From DATCMH01 sp036563505 (lineage in GTDB: Bacteria > Pseudomonadota > Alphaproteobacteria > Rhizobiales > Beijerinckiaceae), in the NCBI GenBank assembly GCA_036563505.1, contig DATCMH010000006.1:1-64000 (forward strand): a stretch of 64,000 nucleotides of DNA, written 5' to 3'. Under the pieces are notes generated by a model. That model was not told the DNA's origin. It did not search any database and saw only the letters and a program-made list of their open reading frames with translations. Below, piece after piece: positions 15,665 to 24,764 of this stretch (position 1 is its first letter; the number at the start of each line of letters is the position of its first letter). The position numbers and the translations under genes were made by a program.

Positions 15665-16203
15665 GGCAGGTTGCGCCACACCGCGCCGCCAAGCGTGTCG
15701 GCCAGGGCGACGACGGTGTCGCCGGCACCCGCAACCTGCGCGGCGACAGTTCCGATCAGGGGCCACCGGCGGGCGGGGGCGGCCGGGACGATCGCGGCCG
15801 GCACCGCGGCGATGGTGGCGGCGATCTCCTGCGGCCGGGCCGGCGGCACGGGGGTCGGGCGTGCAACCCGGATCGGCTGAGCCGACGGGCGGCCGGTCGA
15901 CGGAGCGGAGGTCGAGTGCATCACCTCCGCGAACGGCCGGCCACTCAGGTCGAGCGGCAGGGCGAAAGCCTGGACCAAGTTCTCGCGCTGCCGCGGCCAG
16001 AGCTGATCGACCGTGACCGGAACGGGTGCCACGGCCATCGCCGGCGCGCTCGCGACAGGGCCAGCCTGGAGAGCGTCGGGGCCGGCGTGCTGCGCTGCGA
16101 GCCAGGACCCCATCGCGCCGATGGCGAGCGTTGCGAGACCGGAGACGAGCACCTCGCGAGCGAAGCGCCGCACGAAGGAGATAGGGAGTGAGGGGGAGAA
16201 CAT
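15661..16203 (-). CDS. membrane-anchored Pro/Ala-rich hypothetical protein
   Basis: A 180-residue protein with one N-terminal membrane helix (about 17-37) and then a low-complexity Pro/Ala/Val-rich periplasmic region. No domain recognised. It is the first gene of a two-gene operon with the TetR regulator and overlaps it by four bases, so it is likely the regulator's target or partner. Possibly linked to efflux or envelope stress, but this is only context. Confidence 0.65.
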   Translation of the reverse strand: MFSPSLPISFVRRFAREVLVSGLATLAIGAMGSWLAAQHAGPDALQAGPVASAPAMAVAPVPVTVDQLWPRQRENLVQAFALPLDLSGRPFAEVMHSTSAPSTGRPSAQPIRVARPTPVPPARPQEIAATIAAVPAAIVPAAPARRWPLIGTVAAQVAGAGDTVVALADTLGGAVWRNLP

Positions 16204-16230
16204 GAGGGCTCGTCCAGTCTGTAAACGCGT

Positions 16231-16245
16231 GTTTGAATCTCAAAC
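16231..16245. promoter_or_regulatory. probable TetR operator
   Basis: GTTTGA, three bases, TCAAAC: a perfect palindrome 28 bases upstream of the operon start, flanked by further AAACG and CTGTTTA half-sites (16223-16254). The overlapping half-sites suit two TetR dimers. The rest of 16255-16523 is the rho leader; I see no gene in it. Confidence 0.55.
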
Positions 16246-16523
16246 GCCTGTTTAAGGCCGGATCGTGGCGATGGGCCATCCTTCTTGTGAGATCCAGTGT
16301 CGTGCGCCGATGACGGGCACGACGGGCTGGAGGGACTTGAGGCCCGTGGGAAAAAGCGCTACATGAGAGGTCTTCCCAAGCTAAGGACAGATGCGCCGCG
16401 CCGAGCCGTCACGGTTCCTCACGTTCACCGCGCGCTATTTCCAAGACCTCTGTCCGACGCGACCTCCCCCTCGATGACCCGTGCGCCAGCCGCCGGTTCC
16501 GTACCAACGAGAGCCCCTCCCCG

Positions 16524-17789
16524 ATGCGGGAAATCAAGCTTCAGGACCTCAAGTCGAAATCCCCGACCGAGCTGACCGCCTTCGCCGAAGAGGTCGAGGT
16601 CGAGAACGCCAGCACCATGCGCAAGCAGGAGCTGATGTTCGCCATCCTCAAACAGCTCGCGGCGCGAGAAACCGAGATCATCGGTGCGGGCGTCGTCGAG
16701 GTGCTGCAGGACGGCTTCGGCTTCCTGCGCTCCGCCGACTCGAATTACCTGCCGGGTCCGGACGACATCTACATCTCGCCGAGCCAGATTCGCCGCTTCG
16801 GCCTGCGCACCGGCGACACGGTGGACGGCCCGATCCGCGGCCCCAAAGAGGGTGAGCGCTACTTCGCCCTGCTCAAGGTCAACACTATTAATTTCGAGGA
16901 CCCGGAGAAGATCCGGCACAAGGTCCATTTCGACAACCTGACGCCGCTCTACCCCGACTCGCGCCTCAAGCTCGAGAACGAGGACCCGACGAAGAAGGAC
17001 TACTCGGCCCGGGTCATCGACATCGTCTCGCCCATCGGCAAGGGCCAGCGCGCGCTCATCGTGGCGCCGCCCCGCACCGGCAAGACGGTGCTCCTTCAGA
17101 ACATCGCGAAGTCGATCACGGCGAATCATCCCGAGTGCTACCTCATCGTGCTGCTCATCGACGAGCGGCCCGAAGAGGTCACCGACATGCAGCGCTCGGT
17201 GCGCGGCGAGGTGGTCTCCTCCACCTTCGACGAGCCGGCAACGCGCCACGTCCAGGTGGCGGAGATGGTGATCGAGAAGGCGAAGCGCCTCGTGGAGCAC
17301 GGGCGCGACGTCGTCATCCTCCTCGACTCGATCACGCGACTGGGGCGCGCCTACAACACGGTGGTGCCGTCCTCTGGCAAGGTGCTGACGGGCGGCGTCG
17401 ACGCGAACGCGCTTCAGCGGCCGAAACGCTTCTTCGGCGCGGCGCGCAACATAGAGGAGGGCGGGTCGCTCACCATCATCGCGACGGCGCTCATCGACAC
17501 CGGGTCGCGCATGGACGAGGTGATCTTCGAGGAGTTCAAGGGCACCGGCAACTCCGAGATCATTCTGGACCGCAAGGTCTCGGACAAGCGTATCTTCCCG
17601 GCGATCGACATCACGCGGTCGGGCACCCGCAAGGAGGAGCTGCTCGTCCCCGGCGACATCCTCAAGAAGATGTACGTGCTCCGCCGCATCCTGAACCCCA
17701 TGGGCGTCACGGACGCGATCGAGTTCCTCTTGGACAAGCTGCGCCAGACGAAGCAGAACTCGGACTTCTTCGACTCGATGAACACCTGA
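16524..17789 (+). CDS. rho: transcription termination factor Rho
   Basis: A 421-residue hexameric RNA helicase that ends transcripts. Order: N-terminal helical domain (1-48), cold-shock-like RNA-binding domain with DGFGFLR (63-69), then ATPase with Walker A APPRTGKT (181-188), Walker B VVILLDSITRL and the R-loop and Q-loop region. Normal length without an insertion. A 320-base gap lies upstream, room for autoregulatory leader control. A weak GGGGCG-CGCCCC hairpin follows the stop. Confidence 0.97.
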   Translation: MREIKLQDLKSKSPTELTAFAEEVEVENASTMRKQELMFAILKQLAARETEIIGAGVVEVLQDGFGFLRSADSNYLPGPDDIYISPSQIRRFGLRTGDTVDGPIRGPKEGERYFALLKVNTINFEDPEKIRHKVHFDNLTPLYPDSRLKLENEDPTKKDYSARVIDIVSPIGKGQRALIVAPPRTGKTVLLQNIAKSITANHPECYLIVLLIDERPEEVTDMQRSVRGEVVSSTFDEPATRHVQVAEMVIEKAKRLVEHGRDVVILLDSITRLGRAYNTVVPSSGKVLTGGVDANALQRPKRFFGAARNIEEGGSLTIIATALIDTGSRMDEVIFEEFKGTGNSEIILDRKVSDKRIFPAIDITRSGTRKEELLVPGDILKKMYVLRRILNPMGVTDAIEFLLDKLRQTKQNSDFFDSMNT

Positions 17790-17820
17790 GCGGGGCGCCC
17801 TCGCCCCGTCCCGACCTGCC

Positions 17821-18660
17821 ATGAGTGCTCCGCGTGCCTTCGTGGTCGGCCACCCAGTCGCCCATTCCCGCTCGCCCCTGATCCACAACCACTGGCTCGC
17901 TCAGCATGGGCTTGAGGGTTCCTACGAGCGGGTCGACGTGCCGCCGGGCGAACTCTCGGCCTTCCTGGCGAGATGCCGTTCGGAAGGGTACGTGGGCGGC
18001 AACGTCACGATCCCTCACAAGGAGGCGGCATTCGATGCTGCCGCCCTCCTGGCTGAGCGGGCAAGGCGGCTGCGCGCCGTCAACACCCTGTGGTTCGAGG
18101 ACGGCCGTCTCCACGGCGACAACACCGATAGCCTCGGCTTCATCGCTCATCTCGACGCGAGCCTCGGGACCGGCTGGGACAGGGCAGCGCGCCGTGCGCT
18201 TGTGCTCGGCGCGGGTGGCGCGGCCCGGGCCGTGGCGGCTGGGCTCCTCGACCGAGGCCTCGACATCCTGGTCGCGAACCGGACCGAGGCACGGGCTCAG
18301 GATGTGGCGGCGCTCGACCCGGACCGAGCAAAGGTCCTCCCCTGGACCGAGATCGAGAGCCGGCTCGAAGAAGTCGATCTCTTGGTGAACGCGACCTCCC
18401 TGGGCATGGTCGGGCAGCCCTCCTTGAGCCTCTCCCTCGCGGCCTTGCCGAAGCACGCGGTGGTGGCGGATATCGTCTACGCGCCCTTGCTCACATCGCT
18501 CCTCGCCGAGGCCGAGGAGCGCGACCTGCGGGCAGTTGATGGGCTCGGCATGCTCCTCCATCAAGCCGTACCCGGCTTCGAGCGCTGGTTCGGCGTGCGG
18601 CCCAAGGTTACCGCGGAACTCCGCGCTCTGATCGTCGCGGATCTCGAGATCCGCCGGTGA
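17821..18660 (+). CDS. aroE: shikimate dehydrogenase AroE
   Basis: Reduces 3-dehydroshikimate with NADPH in aromatic amino acid synthesis. 279 residues. Seen: substrate motif VAHSRSPLIHN (about 13-23), catalytic lysine in NVTIPHKEAAF, and the nucleotide loop GAGGAARAV. Starts an overlapping chain aroE-coaE-dnaQ right of rho. The last bases of aroE overlap the GTG of coaE. Confidence 0.95.
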   Translation: MSAPRAFVVGHPVAHSRSPLIHNHWLAQHGLEGSYERVDVPPGELSAFLARCRSEGYVGGNVTIPHKEAAFDAAALLAERARRLRAVNTLWFEDGRLHGDNTDSLGFIAHLDASLGTGWDRAARRALVLGAGGAARAVAAGLLDRGLDILVANRTEARAQDVAALDPDRAKVLPWTEIESRLEEVDLLVNATSLGMVGQPSLSLSLAALPKHAVVADIVYAPLLTSLLAEAEERDLRAVDGLGMLLHQAVPGFERWFGVRPKVTAELRALIVADLEIRR

Positions 18661-19259
18661 GCTTCGTCCTCGGCCTCACAGGCTCGATCGGCATGGGCAA
18701 ATCGGCGACCGCCGAGATGTTTCGCCGGCTCGGCATCCCGGTGCATGACGCTGATAGCACCGTTCACGCCCTCTACCGTGGCGAAGCGGTTCCTCTCATC
18801 GAAGCGGCCTTTCCGGGCAGCACCCACGACGGTGTTGTGGACCGCGCGATCTTGGGCGCCCGCGTGCTCGGGCACGCAGATGCGCTGAAGCGTCTCGAAA
18901 CCATCGTTCACCCCCTCGTGCGCCAAGCGGAGCAAGGGTTCGTCGCGTCACAGGTCGCGCGGGGCGCGCCCCTCGTCGTGCTGGACATCCCCCTCCTCCT
19001 CGAAACGGGAGGCGAGACGCGCTGCGACGCCGTCCTTGTCGTGACAGCGCCGGCGCCCATTCAGCGTGCCCGCGTTCTCGCCCGGCCGGGCATGGACGCG
19101 ACCCGTCTCGACGCGATCCTCACCAAGCAGATGCCCGACGCCGAGAAGCGCCGGCGCGCCCACTTCCTGGTGGATACAAGCCGCGGTTTCGCTTCCGCGG
19201 AGGGGCAGGTGCGAGCTATCGTGCGGGCGCTCGCCGGACGGCCCGGCCGCCGCACTTAA
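18657..19259 (+). CDS. coaE: dephospho-CoA kinase CoaE
   Basis: Last step of CoA synthesis: phosphorylates dephospho-CoA. 200 residues with P-loop GLTGSIGMGKS (about 6-16) and HDADSTVHALY, where the aspartate is catalytic. GTG start in a four-base overlap with aroE; dnaQ follows eight bases later. The aroE-coaE-dnaQ order is conserved in alphaproteobacteria. Confidence 0.95.
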   Translation: MSFVLGLTGSIGMGKSATAEMFRRLGIPVHDADSTVHALYRGEAVPLIEAAFPGSTHDGVVDRAILGARVLGHADALKRLETIVHPLVRQAEQGFVASQVARGAPLVVLDIPLLLETGGETRCDAVLVVTAPAPIQRARVLARPGMDATRLDAILTKQMPDAEKRRRAHFLVDTSRGFASAEGQVRAIVRALAGRPGRRT

Positions 19260-19267
19260 GGTTCATC

Positions 19268-19966
19268 ATGCTGCGCGAGGTGGTGCTCGACACCGAAACC
19301 ACGGGCGTCGACCCGACCAAGGGCGACCGGATCGTCGAGATCGGCTGTGTCGAGCTCCTCAACCATATCCCGACCGGGCGCAACTTCCACTGCTACCTCA
19401 ACCCGGAACGGCCGGTGGCGGAGGGCGCAGTCGCGGTGCACGGGCTGACCGACGCCTTCCTCGCCGACAAGCCACTCTTTCACCATGTGGCGCAGGACTT
19501 CGCGGAGTTCATCGCCGATGCGCGGCTGATCATCCACAACGCCGCCTTCGACATCGGCTTCCTTAACGCGGAATACGCCCGCGTCGGTCTTCCGCCTCTG
19601 ACAATGGACCGGGTGGTCGACACCCTGGCTCTTGCCCGCCGTAAACATCCCGGCGCGTCAAACTCCCTCGATGCGCTCTGTGCCCGCTACGGCATCGACA
19701 ATTCGAAGCGCACCAAGCACGGCGCGCTCCTCGACTCCGAGATCCTGGCGGAAGTTTATATCGAGCTTATCGGCGGCAAGCAGGCCGATCTCGGCTTGGC
19801 GGTCCGCCGGGAGGGAGAAGGCGCCCGAGCCCGCGCGACGGCCGTCCGCGGCGAGCGCCCGTTCCGATCCCACCTGACGCCAGAGGAAAGGGCCGCGCAC
19901 GCGAGCTTCGTGGCCGGCCTCGGCTCCGAGGCCCTCTGGCGAGCCTATCTCCGAACCGAAGCCTGA
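19268..19966 (+). CDS. dnaQ: DNA polymerase III epsilon subunit (3'-5' proofreading exonuclease)
   Basis: A 232-residue DEDDh exonuclease: ExoI DTETTG (about 8-13), ExoII HNAAFDIGF, and ExoIII with KHGALLDSEILAEVY (His and Asp). It proofreads within the Pol III core. The C-terminal 45 residues are the usual extension for binding the alpha subunit. Convergent with secB, 11 bases apart. Confidence 0.95.
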   Translation: MLREVVLDTETTGVDPTKGDRIVEIGCVELLNHIPTGRNFHCYLNPERPVAEGAVAVHGLTDAFLADKPLFHHVAQDFAEFIADARLIIHNAAFDIGFLNAEYARVGLPPLTMDRVVDTLALARRKHPGASNSLDALCARYGIDNSKRTKHGALLDSEILAEVYIELIGGKQADLGLAVRREGEGARARATAVRGERPFRSHLTPEERAAHASFVAGLGSEALWRAYLRTEA

Positions 19967-19977
19967 GGCTCGCCTGA

Positions 19978-20463
19978 TCAGGCGACCGGCGCGCCCTGCT
20001 GCTGAGCCTCTGCCGCCTTTTGCTGATACAGGCCGACGAAGTCGATCGGGTCGATGTAGAGGGGCGGGAAACCGCCGTTGCGCACCGCGTCCGCGATGAT
20101 CTGCCGCGCGAAGGGGAAGAGCAGGCGCGGGCACTCGATCATGATGACCGGATGCAGCTGGTCTTGCGGGATATTGCGGACCCGGAACACGCCCGAATAG
20201 GTGAGCTCGAAGGCAAAGAGCACCTCGCCGCGCACCTTCGCGTCGCCCTCGAGGGACAGGTCGACCTCGAAATCAGCGTCGGCCAGCTGCTTGGCGTTGA
20301 CGTTCACCTGGATGCCGATCTGCGGCCCTTCCTGCTGCTGCGTCAGCGAGCGCGGCGCGTTGGGGTTCTCGAACGAGAAATCCTTCGCATACTGAGCGAG
20401 CGCGTTGAGGGCGGGGGCGTTGTCCGCGGGCTGCGCGCCGTTGGCTGCCGGGCTGTCGGCCAT
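19978..20463 (-). CDS. secB: protein-export chaperone SecB
   Basis: A 161-residue tetrameric chaperone that keeps preproteins unfolded for SecA. Core features: SLTQQQEGPQIGIQVNVNA, FEVDLSLEG, FELTYSGVFRV and the C-terminal CPRLLFPFARQIIADAVRNGGFPP segment (shown in parts), then a Gln/Ala-rich tail. The ATG at 20463 is clear; it is divergent from the Tim44-like gene, with 285 bases between that must hold both promoters. Confidence 0.96.
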   Translation of the reverse strand: MADSPAANGAQPADNAPALNALAQYAKDFSFENPNAPRSLTQQQEGPQIGIQVNVNAKQLADADFEVDLSLEGDAKVRGEVLFAFELTYSGVFRVRNIPQDQLHPVIMIECPRLLFPFARQIIADAVRNGGFPPLYIDPIDFVGLYQQKAAEAQQQGAPVA

Positions 20464-20748
20464 GGGAAAATTGCTCCGAATGTCGCTTGAGGCGGGTCGC
20501 GCTAGCACGGGCGGGCCGGGGCGGCAAGGTTTCGCGGGATCCCACGAAAATCGTCGCGCGGAACGGTTGTCCTCTCGTCTGTTCGGAGAGACCCGCGCGG
20601 GGTTTGCTTGTCGCCGCCGCGGGTGGATGTTACGGACCGGAATGCCCATATGCCGGTACGCCGGGCGCGCCCTGCCTCTTTCCTTCGGAAATGCCCGGAG
20701 CGGAGGAGGATCGGCAGGCCAGGGCGGCGGGGCGAAACCGGATCGGCC

Positions 20749-21483
20749 ATGCAGGATTCTTTCGACATCACGACGATCATCTTCCTGGCGCTCGCGGTCT
20801 TCGTGATCTGGCGGCTGCGATCGGTCCTCGGTCAGAAGACGGGCGCCGAGCAGCCGCCCTTTGACCCGGCGGCCCGGCGCGAGCCGCCTGTGAGCCGGAC
20901 GAACAGTGTCCGGACTGCTGAGGACAACGTCGTGCGTCTGCCCGGCGCCCCCGATCGCGGCCAAGCCGCGGTGGCCTTGGCACCGGACCGGTGGAAGGGC
21001 GTGGCCGAAGCCGGCTCCCCGGTCGCCCGCGGCCTTGACGCTATCGCTCAGGTCGAGCCGGCCTTTGACGCCAAAAGCTTCCTCGACGGCGCCAAGGCGG
21101 CCTACGAGATGATCGTGACGGCCTTCGCGCAGGGCGACCGGCAGACGTTGCGCAACCTTCTCTCCCGCGAGGTCTTCGAGGGCTTCGAGGGCGCCATCGC
21201 GGACCGCGAGCGCCGGGGTGAGAAGGTCGAGACCACCTTCGTTTCGATCGACAAAGCGGAGCTCGCCGGGGTTGAGGTTCGCCCGAGCGCCGGGGCCTCG
21301 ACGGCCCAGGTGACGGTACGTTTCCTCTCCAAGCTGATTACCGTGACCCGCGATCCGCAGGGACGCGTGGTGGACGGCAGCCCCGACACGGTCGTCGACG
21401 TGCCGGACATATGGACTTTCGCCCGGCCGCTGGGGAGCCGCGATCCCAATTGGCAGCTCGTCGCCACCGAATCGGGTCAGTAG
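20749..21483 (+). CDS. Tim44-like domain protein (TimA)
   Basis: A 244-residue protein with an N-terminal membrane helix (about 6-24), a low-complexity linker and a C-terminal Tim44-like domain (about 105-240; FDAKSFLDGAKAAYEMIVTA, then VTVRFLSKLITVTRD and DIWTFARP). The alphaproteobacterial TimA family is related to mitochondrial Tim44 and is thought to act at the membrane in protein handling. Next to secB, which fits. First gene of a row with mltA, smr and a regulator. Confidence 0.88.
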   Translation: MQDSFDITTIIFLALAVFVIWRLRSVLGQKTGAEQPPFDPAARREPPVSRTNSVRTAEDNVVRLPGAPDRGQAAVALAPDRWKGVAEAGSPVARGLDAIAQVEPAFDAKSFLDGAKAAYEMIVTAFAQGDRQTLRNLLSREVFEGFEGAIADRERRGEKVETTFVSIDKAELAGVEVRPSAGASTAQVTVRFLSKLITVTRDPQGRVVDGSPDTVVDVPDIWTFARPLGSRDPNWQLVATESGQ

Positions 21484-22685
21484 GCGGGAGGGCGCGGATC
21501 GGGTCGCTCGGCCCCGCCGCGTCTGCCTTTGCCGCCCTCCTGATGGGCCTCGCTTTGACCACGAGCCCCGCCTACCCCGCGGCCGATCACGGCGGCGCCC
21601 GTCTCGAGCCGCTGCCTTTCACGGCCCTGCAAGGCTGGGACGCCGACGATCACGCGGCCGCCTTCTCGTCTTTTCTTCGCACCTGTCGTGCCATCGCACA
21701 GGGCGCCCCGGCCATACGGTTGGCTCAGGCGACGAGTCCGGAACTGCGCGCCGTCTGCCACCGGGCGCTCGAATTTTCCGCGCCGGACCGCACTGAGGCG
21801 AGACGTTTCTTCGAGCGCTGGTTCACACCGCACCTCGTCCGGCCCGACACAGGCCAAGGCTTCCTGACAGGTTACTTCGAGCCGGAACTGCCAGCGGCGC
21901 GGGAGAGCAGTCCGGATTTCCCGATACCCCTTCTGAGCCGTCCCGACGATCTCGTAACCCTCGCGCCCGGCGAGACGATTCCCGGGGGCGATCCGGCCCT
22001 CCAGGCCGCCCGAACGACCCCGACCGGCCTCGTGCCATACCCTGACCGCGGGGCGATCGAGGCCGGCGCCCTCGGTAACCATGCCAAACCTATTGCCTGG
22101 CTGCGCGACGCCGTCGACCGCTTCGTGCTTCAGGTGCAGGGCTCAGGAGTTTTGCGCTTCTCCGACGGCGGCCAGATGCGGGTGTCCTACGCGGGGCGCA
22201 ACGGCCATCCCTATACCTCGATCGGCCGCATCCTGGTGCAGGAGGGCCATCTGCCCCTCGCGGCGATGAGCCTCGAGAGCCTCACGGGTTGGCTGCGCGC
22301 GCACCCGGACGAGGGCGCCGCCCTGATGCGGCGCAACCGCTCCTTCGTGTTCTTCGCACCGGCGCCGGCGGCGGCCGACGCGGGGCCAATCGGCGGGGCC
22401 GGCGTGCCCCTGACCGCGGGGCGGAGCCTCGCCGTCGACCGAGCACGCTGGAGCTACGGCCTGCCCTTCTGGTTGGAGGGACGCCTGCCTGGGCCTGAGG
22501 GACATGCGCCGTTGCGGTCCCTTCTGGTGGCCCAGGACACGGGCACCGCCATCGTCGGTGCGGCGCGGGGCGATTACTTTGTCGGCAGCGGTGCGGCGGC
22601 CGGCACCCGCGCTGGGCTAATCCGTCACCAGACCCGCTTTATCGTCTTGCTGCCCCGGCTGGCCGGCGCCGGAGAGGCGCCGTGA
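21411..22685 (+). CDS. mltA: membrane-bound lytic murein transglycosylase A (MltA)
   Basis: Cleaves peptidoglycan glycan strands to anhydro-muropeptides in the periplasm. MltA domain in the middle (GYFEPEL, LQVQGSGVLRF, GRNGHPYTSIGR) and the C-terminal 3D domain (QDTGTAIVGAARGDYFVG). The start is unclear: the only early ATG (21411) lies inside the Tim44-like gene and gives 424 residues, the next ATG (21543) would cut a good signal peptide short, and between them a GGGAGG faces only an ATC codon. The true start is probably in 21411-21543. Confidence 0.88.
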   Translation: MDFRPAAGEPRSQLAARRHRIGSVGGRARIGSLGPAASAFAALLMGLALTTSPAYPAADHGGARLEPLPFTALQGWDADDHAAAFSSFLRTCRAIAQGAPAIRLAQATSPELRAVCHRALEFSAPDRTEARRFFERWFTPHLVRPDTGQGFLTGYFEPELPAARESSPDFPIPLLSRPDDLVTLAPGETIPGGDPALQAARTTPTGLVPYPDRGAIEAGALGNHAKPIAWLRDAVDRFVLQVQGSGVLRFSDGGQMRVSYAGRNGHPYTSIGRILVQEGHLPLAAMSLESLTGWLRAHPDEGAALMRRNRSFVFFAPAPAAADAGPIGGAGVPLTAGRSLAVDRARWSYGLPFWLEGRLPGPEGHAPLRSLLVAQDTGTAIVGAARGDYFVGSGAAAGTRAGLIRHQTRFIVLLPRLAGAGEAP

Positions 22686-23248
22686 GCCGCGTCCGGGCCG
22701 GGCGCGGCCTCGATTCGGAAGAGCGCCGGCTCTGGGCTCATGTCGCGCGCCAGGCGAAGCCGCTCAGGGGCCGCTCCCTACCGGAGCTCCCTCCCGAGAC
22801 GCCAACGATGCCTGGACCGGACGCTTCGCGTACTGCCCCACTGCCCGCGCGAAGCTCGCCCGCGCCCTCTGCCAGCCCCCCGCCGCTCGCCCCGTTGGAA
22901 CGCCGGCTCAAGACAAAGCTGCGCCGGGGCCAGCGCGGGGTTGATGCCGTGCTCGATCTTCACGGGTTGCGTCAGGACGAGGCTCATGGCGCTCTCCTCG
23001 GCTTTCTGCGCCGGATGCAGGGAGCTGGCGCCAGCCTCGTGCTCGTCGTCACGGGCAAGGGCGCGGCTGGCTTTGACGACCTGGGCCACGCTGAGCGTGG
23101 TGTGCTGCGCCGGGTCGTTCCCCACTGGCTGAGGTTACCTGAGCTGCGCCCGCTCGTCCTGGGTTTCGAGGAAGCGGCCGCTCTCCATGGCGGCGGTGGA
23201 GCGCTCTACGTGCGCCTGCGCCGTCCGCGTCACCACGGCCTGCGGTGA
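22682..23248 (+). CDS. Smr/MutS2-domain protein
   Basis: A 188-residue protein with a Pro/Ser-rich N-terminal half and a C-terminal Smr domain (about 88-185: VLDLHGLRQDEAH, then LVVTGKG and GALYVRLRR). Smr domains nick DNA or RNA. GTG start overlapping the mltA stop by four bases. tim44-mltA-smr-regulator order is common in Hyphomicrobiales. Specific role unknown. Confidence 0.88.
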   Translation: MSRVRAGRGLDSEERRLWAHVARQAKPLRGRSLPELPPETPTMPGPDASRTAPLPARSSPAPSASPPPLAPLERRLKTKLRRGQRGVDAVLDLHGLRQDEAHGALLGFLRRMQGAGASLVLVVTGKGAAGFDDLGHAERGVLRRVVPHWLRLPELRPLVLGFEEAAALHGGGGALYVRLRRPRHHGLR

Positions 23249-23255
23249 GGCTCGC

Positions 23256-23672
23256 ATGACGCCTTTCGGCGAACGCGTGCGCCAACTGCGCCGGGAGCGC
23301 GGCCTTCTTCTGAAGGACATGGCCGGGCACCTCGGCGTATCCAGTGCCTACCTGTCAGCTCTTGAGCGGGGCGAGCGCGGCAAGCCCACCTGGACCTTAA
23401 TGCAGGGCGTGCTGCAGTACTTCCACATTATCTGGGACGAGGCGGACGAGCTCGTTCGTCTCGCCGACCTCTCCGACCCGAAGGTACGCCTCGACGCCCG
23501 CGCCCTCTCCGCCCCGGCTATCCTGTGTGCCAATCGCCTCGCCCGGGAATTCCGCAGCCTTGGCCCAACCGACATCGCCGCGATCCTCGCGGTGCTCGAC
23601 CGTGCGGCGGCCCGGGGTTCTGTGACTCACACAGGGGAAGCGTTGGCCTCAGCGAGCGCGGCGAAGCGCTAG
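23256..23672 (+). CDS. XRE-family helix-turn-helix regulator
   Basis: A 138-residue protein with a Cro/C1-type helix-turn-helix at the N-terminus (FGERVRQLRRERGLLLKDMA, then GVSSAYLSALERGERGKPT, about 4-44) and a C-terminal region with no known ligand domain. It starts seven bases after the smr gene, so it is likely co-transcribed. Target unknown. Confidence 0.85.
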   Translation: MTPFGERVRQLRRERGLLLKDMAGHLGVSSAYLSALERGERGKPTWTLMQGVLQYFHIIWDEADELVRLADLSDPKVRLDARALSAPAILCANRLAREFRSLGPTDIAAILAVLDRAAARGSVTHTGEALASASAAKR

Positions 23673-23760
23673 TCCATCAGGGACGGCAACGAAATCCTCT
23701 TACCTTGACCCCGCCCGAGCCCGATGCGAAAGCCCGCGCTTTCCCTCCTGCGGTGACCTG

Positions 23761-24762
23761 ATGCCTTCGCACGCCCTCGACGTTCTCACCCTCGGCAACG
23801 CCATCGTCGACGTGATCGCTCAGGCCGATGACGCTTTCCTCGTGGCGCAGGGAGTCCACAAAGGCGCCATGCAGCTCATCGACGAGGGGCGCGCCGAGGA
23901 CCTTCTGGCCGCCATGGGACCGGTAGTGATCGTCGGTGGCGGCTCCGGGGCGAATACGGCGGTCGGCGCAGCGGCTTTGGGTGCTCGAACGGGATTCGTC
24001 GGCAAAGTGCGTGACGACGAACTGGGGCGCCTCTATGCCCGCGACCTCGCGGCCGCCGGTGTCGCCTATGGCGTCGCGCCTGCCACGGATGGTCCCGCGA
24101 CCGCGCGCAGCTTCATCCTAGTGACGCCTGATGGGGAGCGCACCATGAACACCTACCTCGGCGCTTGCCAGAATCTCGGGCCGGATGACATCGATCCCGC
24201 GACGGTGCAGGGCGCACGCATCGTTTACCTCGAGGGCTACCTCTGGGACCCGCCGGCCGCCAAGGACGCTTTTCGTAAGGCCGTCGGCTTGGCGCATGGT
24301 GCCGGGAATGCGGTCGCTCTCACCCTTTCAGACGCATTTTGCGTCGATCGGTACCGCGACGAGTTCCTTACCCTGATCCGCGACGGCAGCCTCGACATTC
24401 TCTTCGCCAATATCCACGAGCTGAAGAGCCTCTACCAGACAGCCGACGATGGTGCCGCGCTGGCGGCTTTGCGCGAAGAAAACATCCTTGGCGTCGTGAC
24501 CCGCTCGGCGGCGGGAGCCCTCGTGGTCAGCCGCGACGGGACCGAGGAGGTGCGCGCCTACCCCGTCGACGCTGTCGTGGACACGACCGGCGCCGGCGAC
24601 CTCTTCGCGGCAGGCTTCCTCGCCGGCCTCGCCTTCGATCTCGATCCGGCATCCTGCGCACGGCTCGGCGGCCTTGCCGCAGCGGAGGTGATCAGCCATC
24701 TCGGCGCCCGGCCGCAAGCGAACCTGCGGGACTTGGCCCGACAGGCCGGTCTCCTCGCCTGA
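23761..24762 (+). CDS. PfkB-family carbohydrate/adenosine kinase
   Basis: A 333-residue ribokinase-fold enzyme: VLTLGNAIVDVIA at the N-terminus, GGSGANTAVGAAALGA (PfkB motif 1, about 60-75) and the catalytic DTTGAGDLFAAGFL (about 277-290) with the base aspartate. The close sequence type is called adenosine kinase in alphaproteobacteria, but the sugar or nucleoside is not proved. mnmE begins two bases after its stop. Confidence 0.88.
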   Translation: MPSHALDVLTLGNAIVDVIAQADDAFLVAQGVHKGAMQLIDEGRAEDLLAAMGPVVIVGGGSGANTAVGAAALGARTGFVGKVRDDELGRLYARDLAAAGVAYGVAPATDGPATARSFILVTPDGERTMNTYLGACQNLGPDDIDPATVQGARIVYLEGYLWDPPAAKDAFRKAVGLAHGAGNAVALTLSDAFCVDRYRDEFLTLIRDGSLDILFANIHELKSLYQTADDGAALAALREENILGVVTRSAAGALVVSRDGTEEVRAYPVDAVVDTTGAGDLFAAGFLAGLAFDLDPASCARLGGLAAAEVISHLGARPQANLRDLARQAGLLA

Positions 24763-24764
24763 TC

